The notes: generated from the letters alone by a model not told the origin. A stretch of 64,000 nucleotides of DNA from Streptomyces umbrinus (GCF_030817415.1 NZ_JAUSZI010000002.1:3596001-3660000), one strand, 5' to 3'; shown: positions 26,151 to 35,102, counted from the stretch's first letter. Made by a program: numbers and translations.

Positions 26151-28292
26151 CTACGGAGTTGTCGTCTGGTGCTGCGCGCGGCCCACGTCGAAGACACCCG
26201 GGACGTTGCGCATCGCCCGCATCAGCACGGGAAGGTGGGCGGCGTCCGGAAGTTGGAGCGTGTAGGTGTGGCGCACGCGCTGCTGGCTGGGCGGTTCGAC
26301 GGTCGCCGAGACGATGTCGACGCCCTCCAGGGCGATGGCCTCGGTGAGGTCGGCGAGCAGGTGGGGCCGTCCGAAGGACTCGACGAAGAGCGTGACGCGG
26401 CACTCCGATGTGTCGCCCCAGCGCACTCCGACCTCCGTGCGCCCGAGGTCCTTCATGCGGGTCGCGCCCGCGCACTCGGCGCGGTGCACGGTCACCACTC
26501 CGCCGCGTACGGCGAAGCCCGTGATGTCGTCGGGCGGCACGGGCGTACAACAGCCCGCGAGGCGTACGGTCGCGCCGGGCTGGTCGACGACGACGTCCGC
26601 GGCGGCCGGGCGCGCGGCCGGCGCGTCCGCGGACGGACGGCGGGTCGTGGCGGGAGCCTCGGGCGGCGTCGCGGGCGACGGGTGCGCGGCCAGCCAGCGG
26701 GTGATGGCGATCCGCGCGACGGGCGTGTGCGCGTGCTCCAGCCACTCCCTGGAGGGCTCGGAGGCCGCGTCCTGGCCCATGAGCAGTTGCACGGTGTCGC
26801 CGTCGCTCAGGACCGTACTGAGCCTCACCAGGCGGCCGTTGACGCGCGCGCCGATGCAGGCGTGCGCGTCCTCGCCGTACTGGGCGTACGCGGCGTCGAC
26901 GCAACTGGCGCCCGCGGGCAGCCCGAGCGTGCCGCCGTCGGGCCGGTAGACGGTGATCTCCCGGTCCTGGGCGAGGTCCTCGCGGAGCGTCGACCAGAAC
27001 GTGTCGGGGTCGGGGGCCGCCTCCTGCCAGTCGAGGAGGCGGGAGAGCCAGCCGGGACGGGTCGGGTCGGCGCGCTCGCCGTCCACCGCGTCGCCGACGC
27101 GTGTCCCGTCGCCGTCCGTCTGCTCCTCCGAAGGAGGAGCGTAGGGATTGCCGAGCGCGATGACGCCGGCCTCGGCGACCTTGTGCATCTGGTGCGTACG
27201 GATGAGGACTTCGGCGACCTGGCCGTCGGTGCGGGCGACCGCGGTGTGCAGCGACTGGTACAGGTTGAACTTGGGGACGGCGATGAAGTCCTTGAACTCC
27301 GAGACCACGGGCGTGAGACAGGTGTGCAGTTCACCGAGGACCCCGTAACAGTCGGCGTCCTCGTTCACGAGCACCAGGAGGCGTCCGAAGTCGGAGCCGC
27401 GCATCTCGCCGCGCTTGCGCGAGACTCGGTGCACGGAGACGAAGTGCCGTGGCCGGATGAGGACTTCGGCCTGCAGACCGGCCTCCCGCAGAACCACCCG
27501 CACCTCTTCGGCGATCTCCTCCAGGGGATCGTCGGCGCGCGAGGCGTTGTTGACGATGAGTTCGCGGGTGTGGGCGTACTCCTCGGGGTGCAGGATCGCG
27601 AAGACGAGATCCTCCAGCTCGGTCTTCAGGGCCTGCACGCCCAGGCGTTCGGCGAGCGGGATCAGCACGTCCCTCGTCACCTTGGCGATGCGTGCCTGTT
27701 TCTCGGGGCGCATCACACCGAGGGTGCGCATGTTGTGCAGCCGGTCGGCGAGCTTGATCGACATCACGCGTACGTCGCTGCCGGTGGCGACGAGCATCTT
27801 GCGGAACGTCTCGGGCTCGGCGGCCGCCCCGTAGTCGACCTTCTCCAGTTTGGTCACGCCGTCGACGAGATAGCGGACCTCCTCGCCGAACTCCTCACGC
27901 ACCTGATCGAGCGTCACTTCCGTGTCCTCGACGGTGTCGTGGAGCAGAGACGCCGTCAAAGTCGTGGTCTCCGCGCCGAGTTCGGCGAGGATCAGGGTCA
28001 CGGCGAGCGGGTGCGTGATGTACGGCTCGCCGCTCTTGCGCATCTGGCCGCGGTGCGAGGACTCGGCGAGGACGTACGCGCGGCGCAGCGGGTCCAGGTC
28101 GGCGTCGGGGTGGTAGGCGCGATGGGCCTCGACCACGTGACCGATCGCGTCGGGCAGCCGACCGCGGACCGCGGGTCCCAGGAGGGCGGCCCGGCCGAGG
28201 CGCCGCAGGTCGATCCGGGGGCGGCTTCTCCTGCGCTGTGCCCCGGGCGTCGTGGGGCCGGGCGTCGCGGGGTTCGTGGCCTCCGCACTCAT
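26151..28292 (-). CDS. rshA: RelA/SpoT homologue, (p)ppGpp hydrolase with degenerate synthetase domain
   Basis: A 713-residue long RSH protein from ATG 28292 (GGAGG upstream). The hydrolase domain is intact: HRGQMRKSGEPYITHP (80-95), SLLHDTVEDT (116-124) and KLADRLHNMRT (180-190). The synthetase domain (about 270-370) keeps Glu in EVLIRT (361) but the RxK motif reads RPRHF, the following lysine is lost and NGYQSLHT has become NLYQSLHT. TGS (EITVYRPDGGTLGLP) and C-terminal ACT (FGRPHLLADLTEAI) domains follow. In S. coelicolor the locus here is rshA, a second RSH besides relA. Mainly hydrolytic activity is inferred; it would reset stringent (p)ppGpp. Confidence 0.93.
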   Translation of the reverse strand: MSAEATNPATPGPTTPGAQRRRSRPRIDLRRLGRAALLGPAVRGRLPDAIGHVVEAHRAYHPDADLDPLRRAYVLAESSHRGQMRKSGEPYITHPLAVTLILAELGAETTTLTASLLHDTVEDTEVTLDQVREEFGEEVRYLVDGVTKLEKVDYGAAAEPETFRKMLVATGSDVRVMSIKLADRLHNMRTLGVMRPEKQARIAKVTRDVLIPLAERLGVQALKTELEDLVFAILHPEEYAHTRELIVNNASRADDPLEEIAEEVRVVLREAGLQAEVLIRPRHFVSVHRVSRKRGEMRGSDFGRLLVLVNEDADCYGVLGELHTCLTPVVSEFKDFIAVPKFNLYQSLHTAVARTDGQVAEVLIRTHQMHKVAEAGVIALGNPYAPPSEEQTDGDGTRVGDAVDGERADPTRPGWLSRLLDWQEAAPDPDTFWSTLREDLAQDREITVYRPDGGTLGLPAGASCVDAAYAQYGEDAHACIGARVNGRLVRLSTVLSDGDTVQLLMGQDAASEPSREWLEHAHTPVARIAITRWLAAHPSPATPPEAPATTRRPSADAPAARPAAADVVVDQPGATVRLAGCCTPVPPDDITGFAVRGGVVTVHRAECAGATRMKDLGRTEVGVRWGDTSECRVTLFVESFGRPHLLADLTEAIALEGVDIVSATVEPPSQQRVRHTYTLQLPDAAHLPVLMRAMRNVPGVFDVGRAQHQTTTP

Positions 28293-28464
28293 GGGCACCT
28301 CCGGCTGCGTGGACCGGCGGACGGGGTGCCCCATGGCGTACTGCGCGGCTCTGGGGATGGCGTCGTTCCCCCGTCCGGGCCGGTGCTTGATGCTACCGAG
28401 CCCACCACGCCCGGCTGACCGCCTCTCGCCGAGCGTGAAACGGATCACCCATTCGAGCGAAGGT

Positions 28465-29334
28465 TCAGGGGGTCGCGGTTTCGAGCCATCCGGCGTCGAT
28501 CTCACCCTCTGCGACGATCACCGCGGGCCCGGTCATCTCGATCTCGCCGTCGGCCCGCTCGGTGATCACCAGGCGCCCGCCGGGCACATCGACCGTGTAC
28601 GTCGCCGGTGTGCCGGTCACCGCAGGGTCGGCGCCGTCCCTGCGCGCCGCCGCCACGGCCACGGCGCACGCGCCCGTGCCGCACGACCGGGTCTCGCCGG
28701 AGCCTCGCTCGTGGACACGCAGAGCGACGTGACGAAGACCACGGTCGACGACGAACTCGACGTTCACGCCGTCCGGGTACGCGGAGGCGGGGCTGAACGG
28801 CGGCGCGGTGTACAGATCTCCGGCGTGGTCGAGGTCCTCCACGAAGGCGACGGCGTGGGGGTTGCCCATGTTGACGTTGCGCGCAGGCCAGCTGCGCTCG
28901 CCGACGCTCACGGTGACGTCCCCTTCGGGGAGGAGCGCCTTGCCCATGCCGACGGTGATGTCGCCCTCCTTGGCGATGTGCACCGTCTTGACGCCTCCGC
29001 GCGTGGCGACGGCGATGTCACCTTCGGCCACATGTCCGGCGCGCTGGAGATAGTGGGCGAACACACGCACTCCGTTGCCGCACATCTCCGCGATCGAGCC
29101 GTCGCCGTTGCGGTAGTCCATGAACCATTCCGCTTCGGCTGCCATCGCCCGGGCCTCGGGGTGCGCCGCGGACCGTACGACGTGCAGCAGACCGTCCCCG
29201 CCGATGCCCGCGCGGCGGTCGCACAGGGCGGCGACGGCGGCCGGGGGCAGGTCGATGACGTTCTCGGGGTCGGGGATGATCACGAAGTCGTTCTCGGTCC
29301 CGTGCCCCTTGAGGAAGGCGATCCGCGTGCTCAT
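28465..29334 (-). CDS. dapF: Diaminopimelate epimerase
   Basis: DapF converts LL- to meso-diaminopimelate for lysine. Streptomyces peptidoglycan contains LL-diaminopimelate, so this enzyme feeds mainly lysine. The 289-residue protein starts at ATG 29334 (MSTRIAFLKGHGTENDFVII). Both catalytic cysteines are present: C85 in EMCGNGVR and C218 in SCGTGACA, and NGDGSIAEMCGNG and NMGNPHAVAF are conserved. The GAGGA before the start is separated by a single base, an unusually short spacing, so initiation may be weak or partly independent of it. It is cotranscribable with the small membrane protein upstream. Confidence 0.97.
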   Translation of the reverse strand: MSTRIAFLKGHGTENDFVIIPDPENVIDLPPAAVAALCDRRAGIGGDGLLHVVRSAAHPEARAMAAEAEWFMDYRNGDGSIAEMCGNGVRVFAHYLQRAGHVAEGDIAVATRGGVKTVHIAKEGDITVGMGKALLPEGDVTVSVGERSWPARNVNMGNPHAVAFVEDLDHAGDLYTAPPFSPASAYPDGVNVEFVVDRGLRHVALRVHERGSGETRSCGTGACAVAVAAARRDGADPAVTGTPATYTVDVPGGRLVITERADGEIEMTGPAVIVAEGEIDAGWLETATP

Positions 29335-29440
29335 TCCTCGATCGTAAAGGGTCGGTGCGACAACCCGGCCGAGCGGTCCGGCAGCCGGACCACACCGGAC
29401 CCCGGCCAGGACCGCACGCGCAGGGCATGCCCCAGGGGGC

Positions 29441-29962
29441 TCAGCGCAGCCGGGCCACGCGCCACACGGCGAGCACCACGACCGCGGCGACGACCACGGC
29501 GTACGCGATGGCGACCCGCCAGTCCGGACGGCGGCCGGAGCCGCGCTGCGGAAGGCCGGGCCACGTGTAACCCACACGGCGGGCGGCCATCATGCCCCAG
29601 CCTGCGGCACAGGAGCAGATCAGCAGGCCGAGCATGGCGATCATGGCCCCGCTGTCGCCGAAGTCGAAGGCGAGCGGGAAGGCGAACATCAGGGAGCCGA
29701 GTGCGGCGAGGCTCACGATGGGCGCGAGCTGCCAGATGCGCATGCGGCGCTGCGGGCGAAGCTCGACCTCGACCTCGGGCCCCGGGAACATCTCGTCGGG
29801 CTCGGGACCGTCGGCGGTGACCCCGCCGGCGATCTCGTCGGGCCCGTCCGGGCTCAGTCGGTCCTCATCGGGGTCCTGCTGCTCCTGTGCGGTGTCGTGC
29901 GCCCCGCCGGTGGCGGTGCCTTGTTCCGCGCCTTGTGCGGTGTCGCGAGGGCCGGCCTCCAT
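29441..29962 (-). CDS. Small membrane protein of unknown function
   Basis: A 173-residue protein whose first 75 residues are acidic, Gly- and Gln-rich and disordered (GPDEIAGGVTADGPEPDEMF), followed by a basic RPQRRMRIW and three hydrophobic segments: about 76-96 (LAPIVSLAALGSLMFAFPLA), 100-120 (SGAMIAMLGLLICSCAAGWG) and 143-160 (VAIAYAVVVAAVVVLAVW). The ATG at 29962 has GGGAGGG eight nt upstream and is preferred over the GTG at 29992. No domain is recognised. It sits between miaA and dapF, as in other Streptomyces genomes I recall, and overlaps neither. Confidence 0.8.
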   Translation of the reverse strand: MEAGPRDTAQGAEQGTATGGAHDTAQEQQDPDEDRLSPDGPDEIAGGVTADGPEPDEMFPGPEVEVELRPQRRMRIWQLAPIVSLAALGSLMFAFPLAFDFGDSGAMIAMLGLLICSCAAGWGMMAARRVGYTWPGLPQRGSGRRPDWRVAIAYAVVVAAVVVLAVWRVARLR

Positions 29963-30070
29963 CGCCACGCGCCCTCCCAACTCGGACTCCACTTGGTCGA
30001 TCGAAGCTCGATGATGGCACGGCCTCGGAGACCGGGATGACGGCCGGAGCGTCCCGATGCCAGGACGTGA

Positions 30071-31009
30071 TCAGGCTGTGACCGGTCGTTCGACCAACGC
30101 CAGCGCGAGCTGCGGAAGTTCTGTGAGATCCGCCGCAGCCCCACTCAGCCAATGCACCCGTGGATCGCGTCTGAACCAGGAATCCTGACGGCGCGCGAAG
30201 CGCTTGGTGGCACGTACGGTCTCGGCACGTGCCTCGTCCTCAGTGCACTCCCCCGCGAGCGCCGCGAGCACCTGCTGGTAGCCGAGGGCACGCGACGCCG
30301 TACGCCCCTCGCGCAACCCTTGCGCCTCCAGTGCGCGCACTTCCTCGACGAGGCCGGCCTCCCACATGCGGTCCACCCGCAGGGCGATGCGGTCGTCGAG
30401 CTCGGGGCGCGCCACGTCGACGCCGATCTGCACGGTGTCGTAGACGGAGTCGTGGCCGGGGAGGTTGGCGGTGAAGGGCTTCCCAGTGATCTCGATGACC
30501 TCAAGAGCACGGACGATCCGGCGGCCGTTGCTGGGCAGGATCGCGTGGGCGGCCTCCGGGTCGGCGACGGCCAGCCGGGCGTGCAGCGCGCCGGAGCCAC
30601 GCAGGGTGAGCTCCTCCTCCAGGCGGGCCCGTACCTCGGGGTCGGTGCCGGGGAACTCCAGGTTGTCGACGGCCCCCCGGACGTACAGTCCGGAGCCGCC
30701 GACGAGGATCGGCCAGCGGCCCTCGGTGAGGAGTGCGTCGATGCGGTCGCGCGCGAGGCGCTGATACTCGGCGACGCTCGCCGTGACCGTCACGTCCCAG
30801 ATGTCCAGGAGGTGGTGCGGGATGCCGCCCCGTTCCTCGGGCGTCAGCTTGGCGGTACCGACGTCCATCCCCCGGTAGAGCTGCATCGAGTCGGCGTTGA
30901 CGACCTCACCGCCCAGGCGCTGGGCCAGATGGACGCCGAGATCGGACTTTCCCGCCGCGGTGGGACCGACGACGGCGATGACCCGCGGGGCGGGGGCAGG
31001 ACTACTCAC
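30071..31009 (-). CDS. miaA: tRNA dimethylallyltransferase
   Basis: MiaA transfers a dimethylallyl group to A37 of tRNAs reading UNN codons. The 312-residue product from GTG 31009 (MSSPAPAPRVIAVVGPTAAG) matches the family length; the open frame continues upstream without similarity. The P-loop is GPTAAGKS (15-22), then NADSMQLYRGMDVGTAKLT, the GGSGLYVRG and the RRIVRALEVIEITGKP motifs, and the zinc-free C-terminus TKRFARRQDSWFRRDPRVHWL. The bases next to the start carry no strong ribosome site. miaB, the next enzyme on the same modified base, lies 2.4 kb away in the same orientation. Confidence 0.95.
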   Translation of the reverse strand: MSSPAPAPRVIAVVGPTAAGKSDLGVHLAQRLGGEVVNADSMQLYRGMDVGTAKLTPEERGGIPHHLLDIWDVTVTASVAEYQRLARDRIDALLTEGRWPILVGGSGLYVRGAVDNLEFPGTDPEVRARLEEELTLRGSGALHARLAVADPEAAHAILPSNGRRIVRALEVIEITGKPFTANLPGHDSVYDTVQIGVDVARPELDDRIALRVDRMWEAGLVEEVRALEAQGLREGRTASRALGYQQVLAALAGECTEDEARAETVRATKRFARRQDSWFRRDPRVHWLSGAAADLTELPQLALALVERPVTA

Positions 31010-31191
31010 CGCAACAGTCTCGCAAACCTCGGGGCCTCTTCTCGAACGAGCTACGTGACGGCGCGGGGCCAAGGTCGTTGCCTGTTGCGAGGTTCCAGCC
31101 GCCGGTCGTGAGGGCCGGTGACCCGGGCGACGCAGTGGGACGCACCGGGCAACGCGGAATTTCGCCCACATGAGTAGAGTATGGAGATGAT

Positions 31192-31473
31192 ATGGGCGTT
31201 TTTGCACGGCTTCTTCGTAAAGATGGGCCTAAGTCGAAGGGGTCGGAGGAGGCGTCGACCGCCGAGGCCGAGGCCGTCGCTGTGACGGCCGAGCCCGGGG
31301 CGGATGCGGAGGACGCGGCGAAGGGTTCGGAGAAGGCCGAGACCGAGACCTCGTCCGCGGCGACGGACTCGGCGGAGTCCGAGGAGTCCGCCGCGGAGGG
31401 CGTCGAGATCCCCAAGCAGCAGTCCGCCGAGGAGGCGGCCGACAGCGAGGCCGGCGAGGGCGCCCGCAAGTAG
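31192..31473 (+). CDS. Small acidic hypothetical protein
   Basis: A 93-residue protein with a basic hydrophobic N-terminus (MGVFARLLRKDGPKSKGSEE) and a highly acidic, Ala/Glu/Ser-rich low-complexity remainder. ATG 31192 has GGAGATG upstream. I recognise no domain; such proteins are found beside MT0933-like small proteins in Streptomyces. It is divergent from miaA and lies 24 nt upstream of the antitoxin-like gene, in the same direction, so the two likely share a transcript. Confidence 0.7.
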   Translation: MGVFARLLRKDGPKSKGSEEASTAEAEAVAVTAEPGADAEDAAKGSEKAETETSSAATDSAESEESAAEGVEIPKQQSAEEAADSEAGEGARK

Positions 31474-31497
31474 CTGTCCCGCGAGGGAAGGTGAACC

Positions 31498-31782
31498 ATG
31501 GGTCTCCTGGACAAACTGAAGGCCGGGCTCGCTCCTGCCAAGGAGAAGGTCTCCGACCTCGCGCAGCAGCACGGGGGAAAGATCGACAAGATCGAGCAGG
31601 GTCTCGACAAGGCCGCGAAGCTGGCCGATGAGAAGACCAAGGGCAAGTACAGCGACAAGATCCAGACGGGCACGGGGAAAGCCAAGGGCGCCCTGGACCG
31701 GCTCGCGCACAAGGATGGTGACGGTACGGACGGCGGCGCGACGCCCCCGTCTCCCCCGGCACCACCGCCCTCGGCATCCTGA
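31498..31782 (+). CDS. Antitoxin-like small protein (Rv0909/MT0933 family)
   Basis: The 94-residue protein (MGLLDKLKAGLAPAKEKVSD) belongs to the MT0933/Rv0909-type antitoxin group, short Lys/Asp-rich helical proteins named after VapB-like partners in mycobacteria. GAGGGAAGG seven nt before ATG is a strong ribosome site. A helix with heptad-like Lys/Asp repeats fills residues 10-70, then a Pro-rich tail. No toxin gene follows: the next 460 bp hold a terminator and repeats. The antitoxin label is therefore family inheritance, not a demonstrated function. Confidence 0.75.
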   Translation: MGLLDKLKAGLAPAKEKVSDLAQQHGGKIDKIEQGLDKAAKLADEKTKGKYSDKIQTGTGKAKGALDRLAHKDGDGTDGGATPPSPPAPPPSAS

Positions 31783-31796
31783 GCGACACCACATCG

Positions 31797-31836
31797 GCGG
31801 ACGGCCTCGGAGCACGTTGCGCTCCGGGCCGTCCGC
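31797..31836 (+). terminator. Terminator hairpin after the antitoxin-like gene
   Basis: A stem GCGGACGGCC-GGAGC pairs with GCTCC-GGGCCGTCCGC around a 7-nt loop, 14 nt after the stop codon. Confidence 0.75.
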
Positions 31837-31929
31837 GGTGCTGGCGGCTCACTTACGGCCCGGTCCCACGGCCCACGCCTGACGCCCTCCACCTCTCGGC
31901 TTCGCCCCGGCCCGAATCCCCGGCGGGGG

Positions 31930-32240
31930 CATGTCCCGCCCGGTGCCCGCGCACCCGGCGCGCGCAGGCGCTACGACCAGCGCGGGGTCAGGGCAAACGC
32001 GGGGCACTACGACCGTCCGGGCGCTACGACCAACCGCGCCAGGCACTCGGACTCAGACCGGCCCTCCCGGGCGCTCAAGACCGGCCGGCCTGGGCACTAC
32101 AACCGTCCCGAGCACTACACCTGGCCGCCCCAGACACTCGGACCGACCGTCCCGGGCCCTCAGACCGGCCAGCCCGGGCACACCAACCGACCAGCTCGGG
32201 CCCTACGGCCCAGCCCAGCCCCCCGATGCCCGCCCCACGC
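31930..32240. repeat. Degenerate short tandem repeats
   Basis: About ten imperfect units of 17-23 bp with the core GGGCRCTACGACCG, e.g. GGGCACTACGACCGTCC, GGGCGCTACGACCAACC and GGGCACTACAACCGTCC, fill this stretch. The units are too irregular for CRISPR and have no unique spacers. They resemble decayed minisatellite DNA or an eroded Pro-rich coding repeat. Confidence 0.6.
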
Positions 32241-32241
32241 C

Positions 32242-32994
32242 CTACGACCAGGCCGCCACCACGTACCCCACCCCGTAGGGCGCGTCCTCGTACAGGAGCG
32301 CGCCTGCGAGCCCCGCGCCCTCGCCGGCGCCCGCGAGCACCTGCCAAGGCGCCCGGCCGGAGGCCTTGAGCTCGTACGCCAGCTCCGCGTCCAGCGTCTG
32401 AAGGGCGGCCACGTCGGCCGCTCCGAGCGCATGCGCCACATCCGCGTCGAAGCCCGCCGCCCGGTCGTCCAGATACCCGGGCGCCTTGAGCGTGCGGCAC
32501 GCGCTGGCGTCGCCCATCACCAGCAACGCCACCCGCTCGGCCCGCGCGGCGATTTCCCTTCCGGTTTGGATACACCGCTCGGCCGCGAGCGGTTCCCCCA
32601 CGCCGAGACCTTCGACGGGGGCGTCGGACCAGTCCGTACGGCCGAGCAGCCAGGCCGCGACCGCGAGCGAAGGCGGCAGGGGCCGATCAGCGCCCTCGAC
32701 GGGTTCGGATCCGGCCGCCGGGCCTTCCGGCGTCCGGGCCCCGTTCCGGCCCAGCCTGACGTCGAGATCCACGCCGAAGCCGCGGAACGTGCCCCGAGCG
32801 CCCTCCAGATGCGGCCCACGCCCGCTCTGCTCGGCGGGTCCGACCACAACCAGCCGGTCGGGCCGCGCGGCGGCCAGTACCCCCAGCGCGTCCGTGCAGG
32901 CGGCACGCGCGGCGTCCAGTTCGGGTGCGGCACCCGCGGCGACCTCGGGCACGAGAAGGGGCGGGCAGGGACAGACGGCGGCGGCGACAAGCAT
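32242..32994 (-). CDS. Class III extradiol dioxygenase subunit B-like protein
   Basis: This 250-residue protein has the fold of LigB/class III extradiol dioxygenases, recognisable from MLVAAAVCPCPPLLVPEVAA, the RPDRLVVVGP strand, LGVGEPLAAERCIQTG and ALLVMGDASA. The last part (GAGEGAGLAGALLYEDAPYGVGYVVAAW) is conserved in actinobacterial homologues. Few metal-binding His residues remain, so catalytic activity is doubtful; members are mostly annotated as hypothetical with this domain. The ATG at 32994 has no clear ribosome site. It sits between the RelE-like gene and the repeat tract, same strand as miaB. Confidence 0.75.
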   Translation of the reverse strand: MLVAAAVCPCPPLLVPEVAAGAAPELDAARAACTDALGVLAAARPDRLVVVGPAEQSGRGPHLEGARGTFRGFGVDLDVRLGRNGARTPEGPAAGSEPVEGADRPLPPSLAVAAWLLGRTDWSDAPVEGLGVGEPLAAERCIQTGREIAARAERVALLVMGDASACRTLKAPGYLDDRAAGFDADVAHALGAADVAALQTLDAELAYELKASGRAPWQVLAGAGEGAGLAGALLYEDAPYGVGYVVAAWS

Positions 32995-33137
32995 GATCGG
33001 CAGCGTAGCCCCGCGCGACGGCCCGATGGCACTCCTCGTGCGGCCGGATGTCACTCCTCGGCGGAACCCCGTCGCCAGACCCCGCCCAACGCCACGCCTT
33101 GCCCAACACCACACCCCACGCCACGCCCCGCCGGACG

Positions 33138-33404
33138 TCACTCCTCGATCAGCACGTCCGTGAGATCGATGACCGTGAGGAGGAGCACCACGAGCTTGCC
33201 GTCGCTGATCACGTACTCGACGAACAGGTTCCGGGAGAGGGCTATCTCGCGGGTCGACTCGTCGCCGCCCACGGCGTGCGAGAGCTTGTGGCGCGGGTCG
33301 GCCACCAGTATGGCCAGCCCGCGGTCCAGCACCTCCCGGCGCTCGGCGGGAAGGCTGTCCCGGACGCGTGCGGCGCGCTCGGTGAACTCCACGCTGTACG
33401 GCAT
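33138..33404 (-). CDS. RelE/ParE-fold-like small protein
   Basis: An 88-residue protein from ATG 33404 (GAAGGGG upstream). The pattern VEFTERAARVRDSLPAERRE (N-terminal helix pair), DPRHKLSHAV and FVEYVISDGKLVVLLLTVID is like the RelE/ParE toxin fold, but no adjacent antitoxin gene of the usual MazE/RelB/Phd type is seen. It may be a solitary, non-toxic homologue that became part of the conserved miaB neighbourhood. It starts 44 nt after the miaB stop codon, so it is probably cotranscribed. Confidence 0.65.
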   Translation of the reverse strand: MPYSVEFTERAARVRDSLPAERREVLDRGLAILVADPRHKLSHAVGGDESTREIALSRNLFVEYVISDGKLVVLLLTVIDLTDVLIEE

Positions 33405-33448
33405 GAGGGACCCCTTCCCGGCCCGTGACGCGGTCAGTCGCAGCCGCG

Positions 33449-34969
33449 TCAGTCGCAGCCGCACCCGCTGCCCGTGGCGACCGGCAGCGGCTCCGGCGCA
33501 CCGATCTTCGGCAGGCCCAGCATGACGCCCGCCGGCTTCGCGGCCTCGGTGGCGTTGCGCTTGTCCCAGGCGTCCCCCGCGCGCGTGCGGCGCACTTTCA
33601 GGGTGGGGCCCTCCGCCAGGAGGTGGTGCGGGGCCGCGTACGTGATCTCGACCGTCACCACGTCACCCGGGCGCACCTCCTCGTCGGGCTTGGTGAAGTG
33701 CACCAGCCGGTTGTCGGCGGCGCGGCCGGAGAGGCGGTGGGTGGCGCCGTCCTTGCGGCCCTCGCCCTCGGCGACCATCAGCTCCAGGGTGCGGCCGACC
33801 TGCTTCTTGTTCTCGTCCCAGGAGATCTCCTCCTGGAGGGCGACGAGACGCTCGTAGCGCGCCTGCACGACCTTCTTGGGGATCTGCCCCTCCATGGTCG
33901 CCGCCGGTGTGCCGGGACGCTTGGAGTACTGGAACGTAAACGCTTGCGCGAAGCGGGCCTCGCGGACCGCGTGCAGGGTCTGCTCGAAGTCCTCCTCGGT
34001 CTCGCCGGGGAAGCCCACGATGATGTCGGTGGTGATCGCGGCGTGCGGGATCGCGGCGCGGACCTTGTCGATGATCCCGAGGTAGCGCTCCTGCCGGTAC
34101 GAGCGGCGCATCGCCTTCAGGACGGTGTCCGAACCGGACTGCATCGGCATGTGCAGCTGCGGCATGACGTTCGGTGTCTCGGCCATCGCGGCGATGACGT
34201 CGTCCGTGAAGTCGCGCGGGTGCGGCGAGGTGAAGCGCACGCGCTCCAGGCCCTCGATCTTCCCGCAGGCCCGCAGCAGCTTGCTGAAGGCCTCACGGTC
34301 GCCGATGTCGGAACCGTAAGCGTTTACGTTCTGCCCGAGCAGCGTGATCTCGGAGACGCCCTCGCCGACCAGGGCCTCGATCTCGGCGAGGATGTCGCCG
34401 GTCCTGCGGTCCTTCTCCTTGCCGCGCAGCGCCGGGACGATGCAGAAGGTGCACGTGTTGTTGCAGCCGACGGAGATGGAGACCCAGGCCGCGTACGCGC
34501 TCTCGCGGCGGGTCGGCAGCGTCGAGGGGAACGCTTCGAGCGACTCGGCGATCTCGACCTGCGCCTCTTCCTGTACGCGGGCGCGCTCCAGGAGGACGGG
34601 CAGCTTGCCGATGTTGTGCGTACCGAAGACGACGTCCACCCAGGGCGCCTTCTTCACGATGGTGTCGCGGTCCTTCTGGGCGAGGCAGCCACCGACGGCG
34701 ATCTGCATGCCGGGCCGCTTCGTCTTCATCGGCGCGAGCCTGCCGAGGTTCCCGTAGAGACGGTTGTCGGCGTTCTCCCGCACCGCGCAGGTGTTGAAGA
34801 CGACGACGTCGGCGTCACCGTCGGAACCGTCGGGCGCGCGTACGTATCCGGCGTCCTCGAGCAGTCCGGAGAGCCGTTCCGAGTCGTGGACGTTCATCTG
34901 ACATCCGTAAGTGCGTACTTCATACGTTCTCGTCAGGTCCACTGCCGGGCTCCGGTCGCTGCTGCTCAT
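33449..34969 (-). CDS. miaB: tRNA-2-methylthio-N6-dimethylallyladenosine synthase
   Basis: MiaB is a radical-SAM enzyme with two [4Fe-4S] clusters that adds a methylthio group to i6A37 of tRNA, following MiaA. The 506-residue protein starts at ATG 34969. The UPF0004 domain has three cysteines ([21 protein letters not shown]), the radical-SAM motif is [10 protein letters not shown] (C-x3-C-x2-C), and a C-terminal TRAM domain ([15 protein letters not shown] to [11 protein letters not shown]) binds tRNA. The tail ends in a Cys-rich GSGCGCD. Length is typical. Confidence 0.97.
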   Translation of the reverse strand: MSSSDRSPAVDLTRTYEVRTYGCQMNVHDSERLSGLLEDAGYVRAPDGSDGDADVVVFNTCAVRENADNRLYGNLGRLAPMKTKRPGMQIAVGGCLAQKDRDTIVKKAPWVDVVFGTHNIGKLPVLLERARVQEEAQVEIAESLEAFPSTLPTRRESAYAAWVSISVGCNNTCTFCIVPALRGKEKDRRTGDILAEIEALVGEGVSEITLLGQNVNAYGSDIGDREAFSKLLRACGKIEGLERVRFTSPHPRDFTDDVIAAMAETPNVMPQLHMPMQSGSDTVLKAMRRSYRQERYLGIIDKVRAAIPHAAITTDIIVGFPGETEEDFEQTLHAVREARFAQAFTFQYSKRPGTPAATMEGQIPKKVVQARYERLVALQEEISWDENKKQVGRTLELMVAEGEGRKDGATHRLSGRAADNRLVHFTKPDEEVRPGDVVTVEITYAAPHHLLAEGPTLKVRRTRAGDAWDKRNATEAAKPAGVMLGLPKIGAPEPLPVATGSGCGCD

Positions 34970-35102
34970 GCGACAAGGGTAGGCGGTGCCCGGAGTACGT
35001 CCGGCCCTGGCGCCTTTCGTGCGGGGGTGTGCGGGCCGTGGCGCCCGCGCCCGGGGGCCCGGCCCTGGTCATCGTGGGCGATGTGCTGGCAGGATCGCGC
35101 GC

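Larger units (their letters stand above)
31783..32241. other. Intergenic region with terminator and degenerate repeats
   Basis: This 459-bp gap between the convergent antitoxin-like gene and the dioxygenase-like gene holds one terminator hairpin (31797-31836) and then a repeat tract. An open frame at 31931-32278 (plus strand) is of low complexity without a ribosome site and is not called as a gene. Confidence 0.7.

Noticed and set aside
24330..28418. Plus-strand open frame of 1362 codons opposite M1 peptidase and rshA
   Set aside because: Shadow of two well-supported minus-strand genes, same antisense composition, no ribosome site.
31930..32240. CRISPR array
   Set aside because: Units are imperfect, unequal in length and contiguous, without unique spacers and without cas genes nearby.
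31931..32278. 115-codon plus-strand frame over repeats
   Set aside because: Low-complexity Pro/Thr/Gly/Arg product, overlaps the end of the dioxygenase-like gene, no ribosome site; the repeats explain the open frame.
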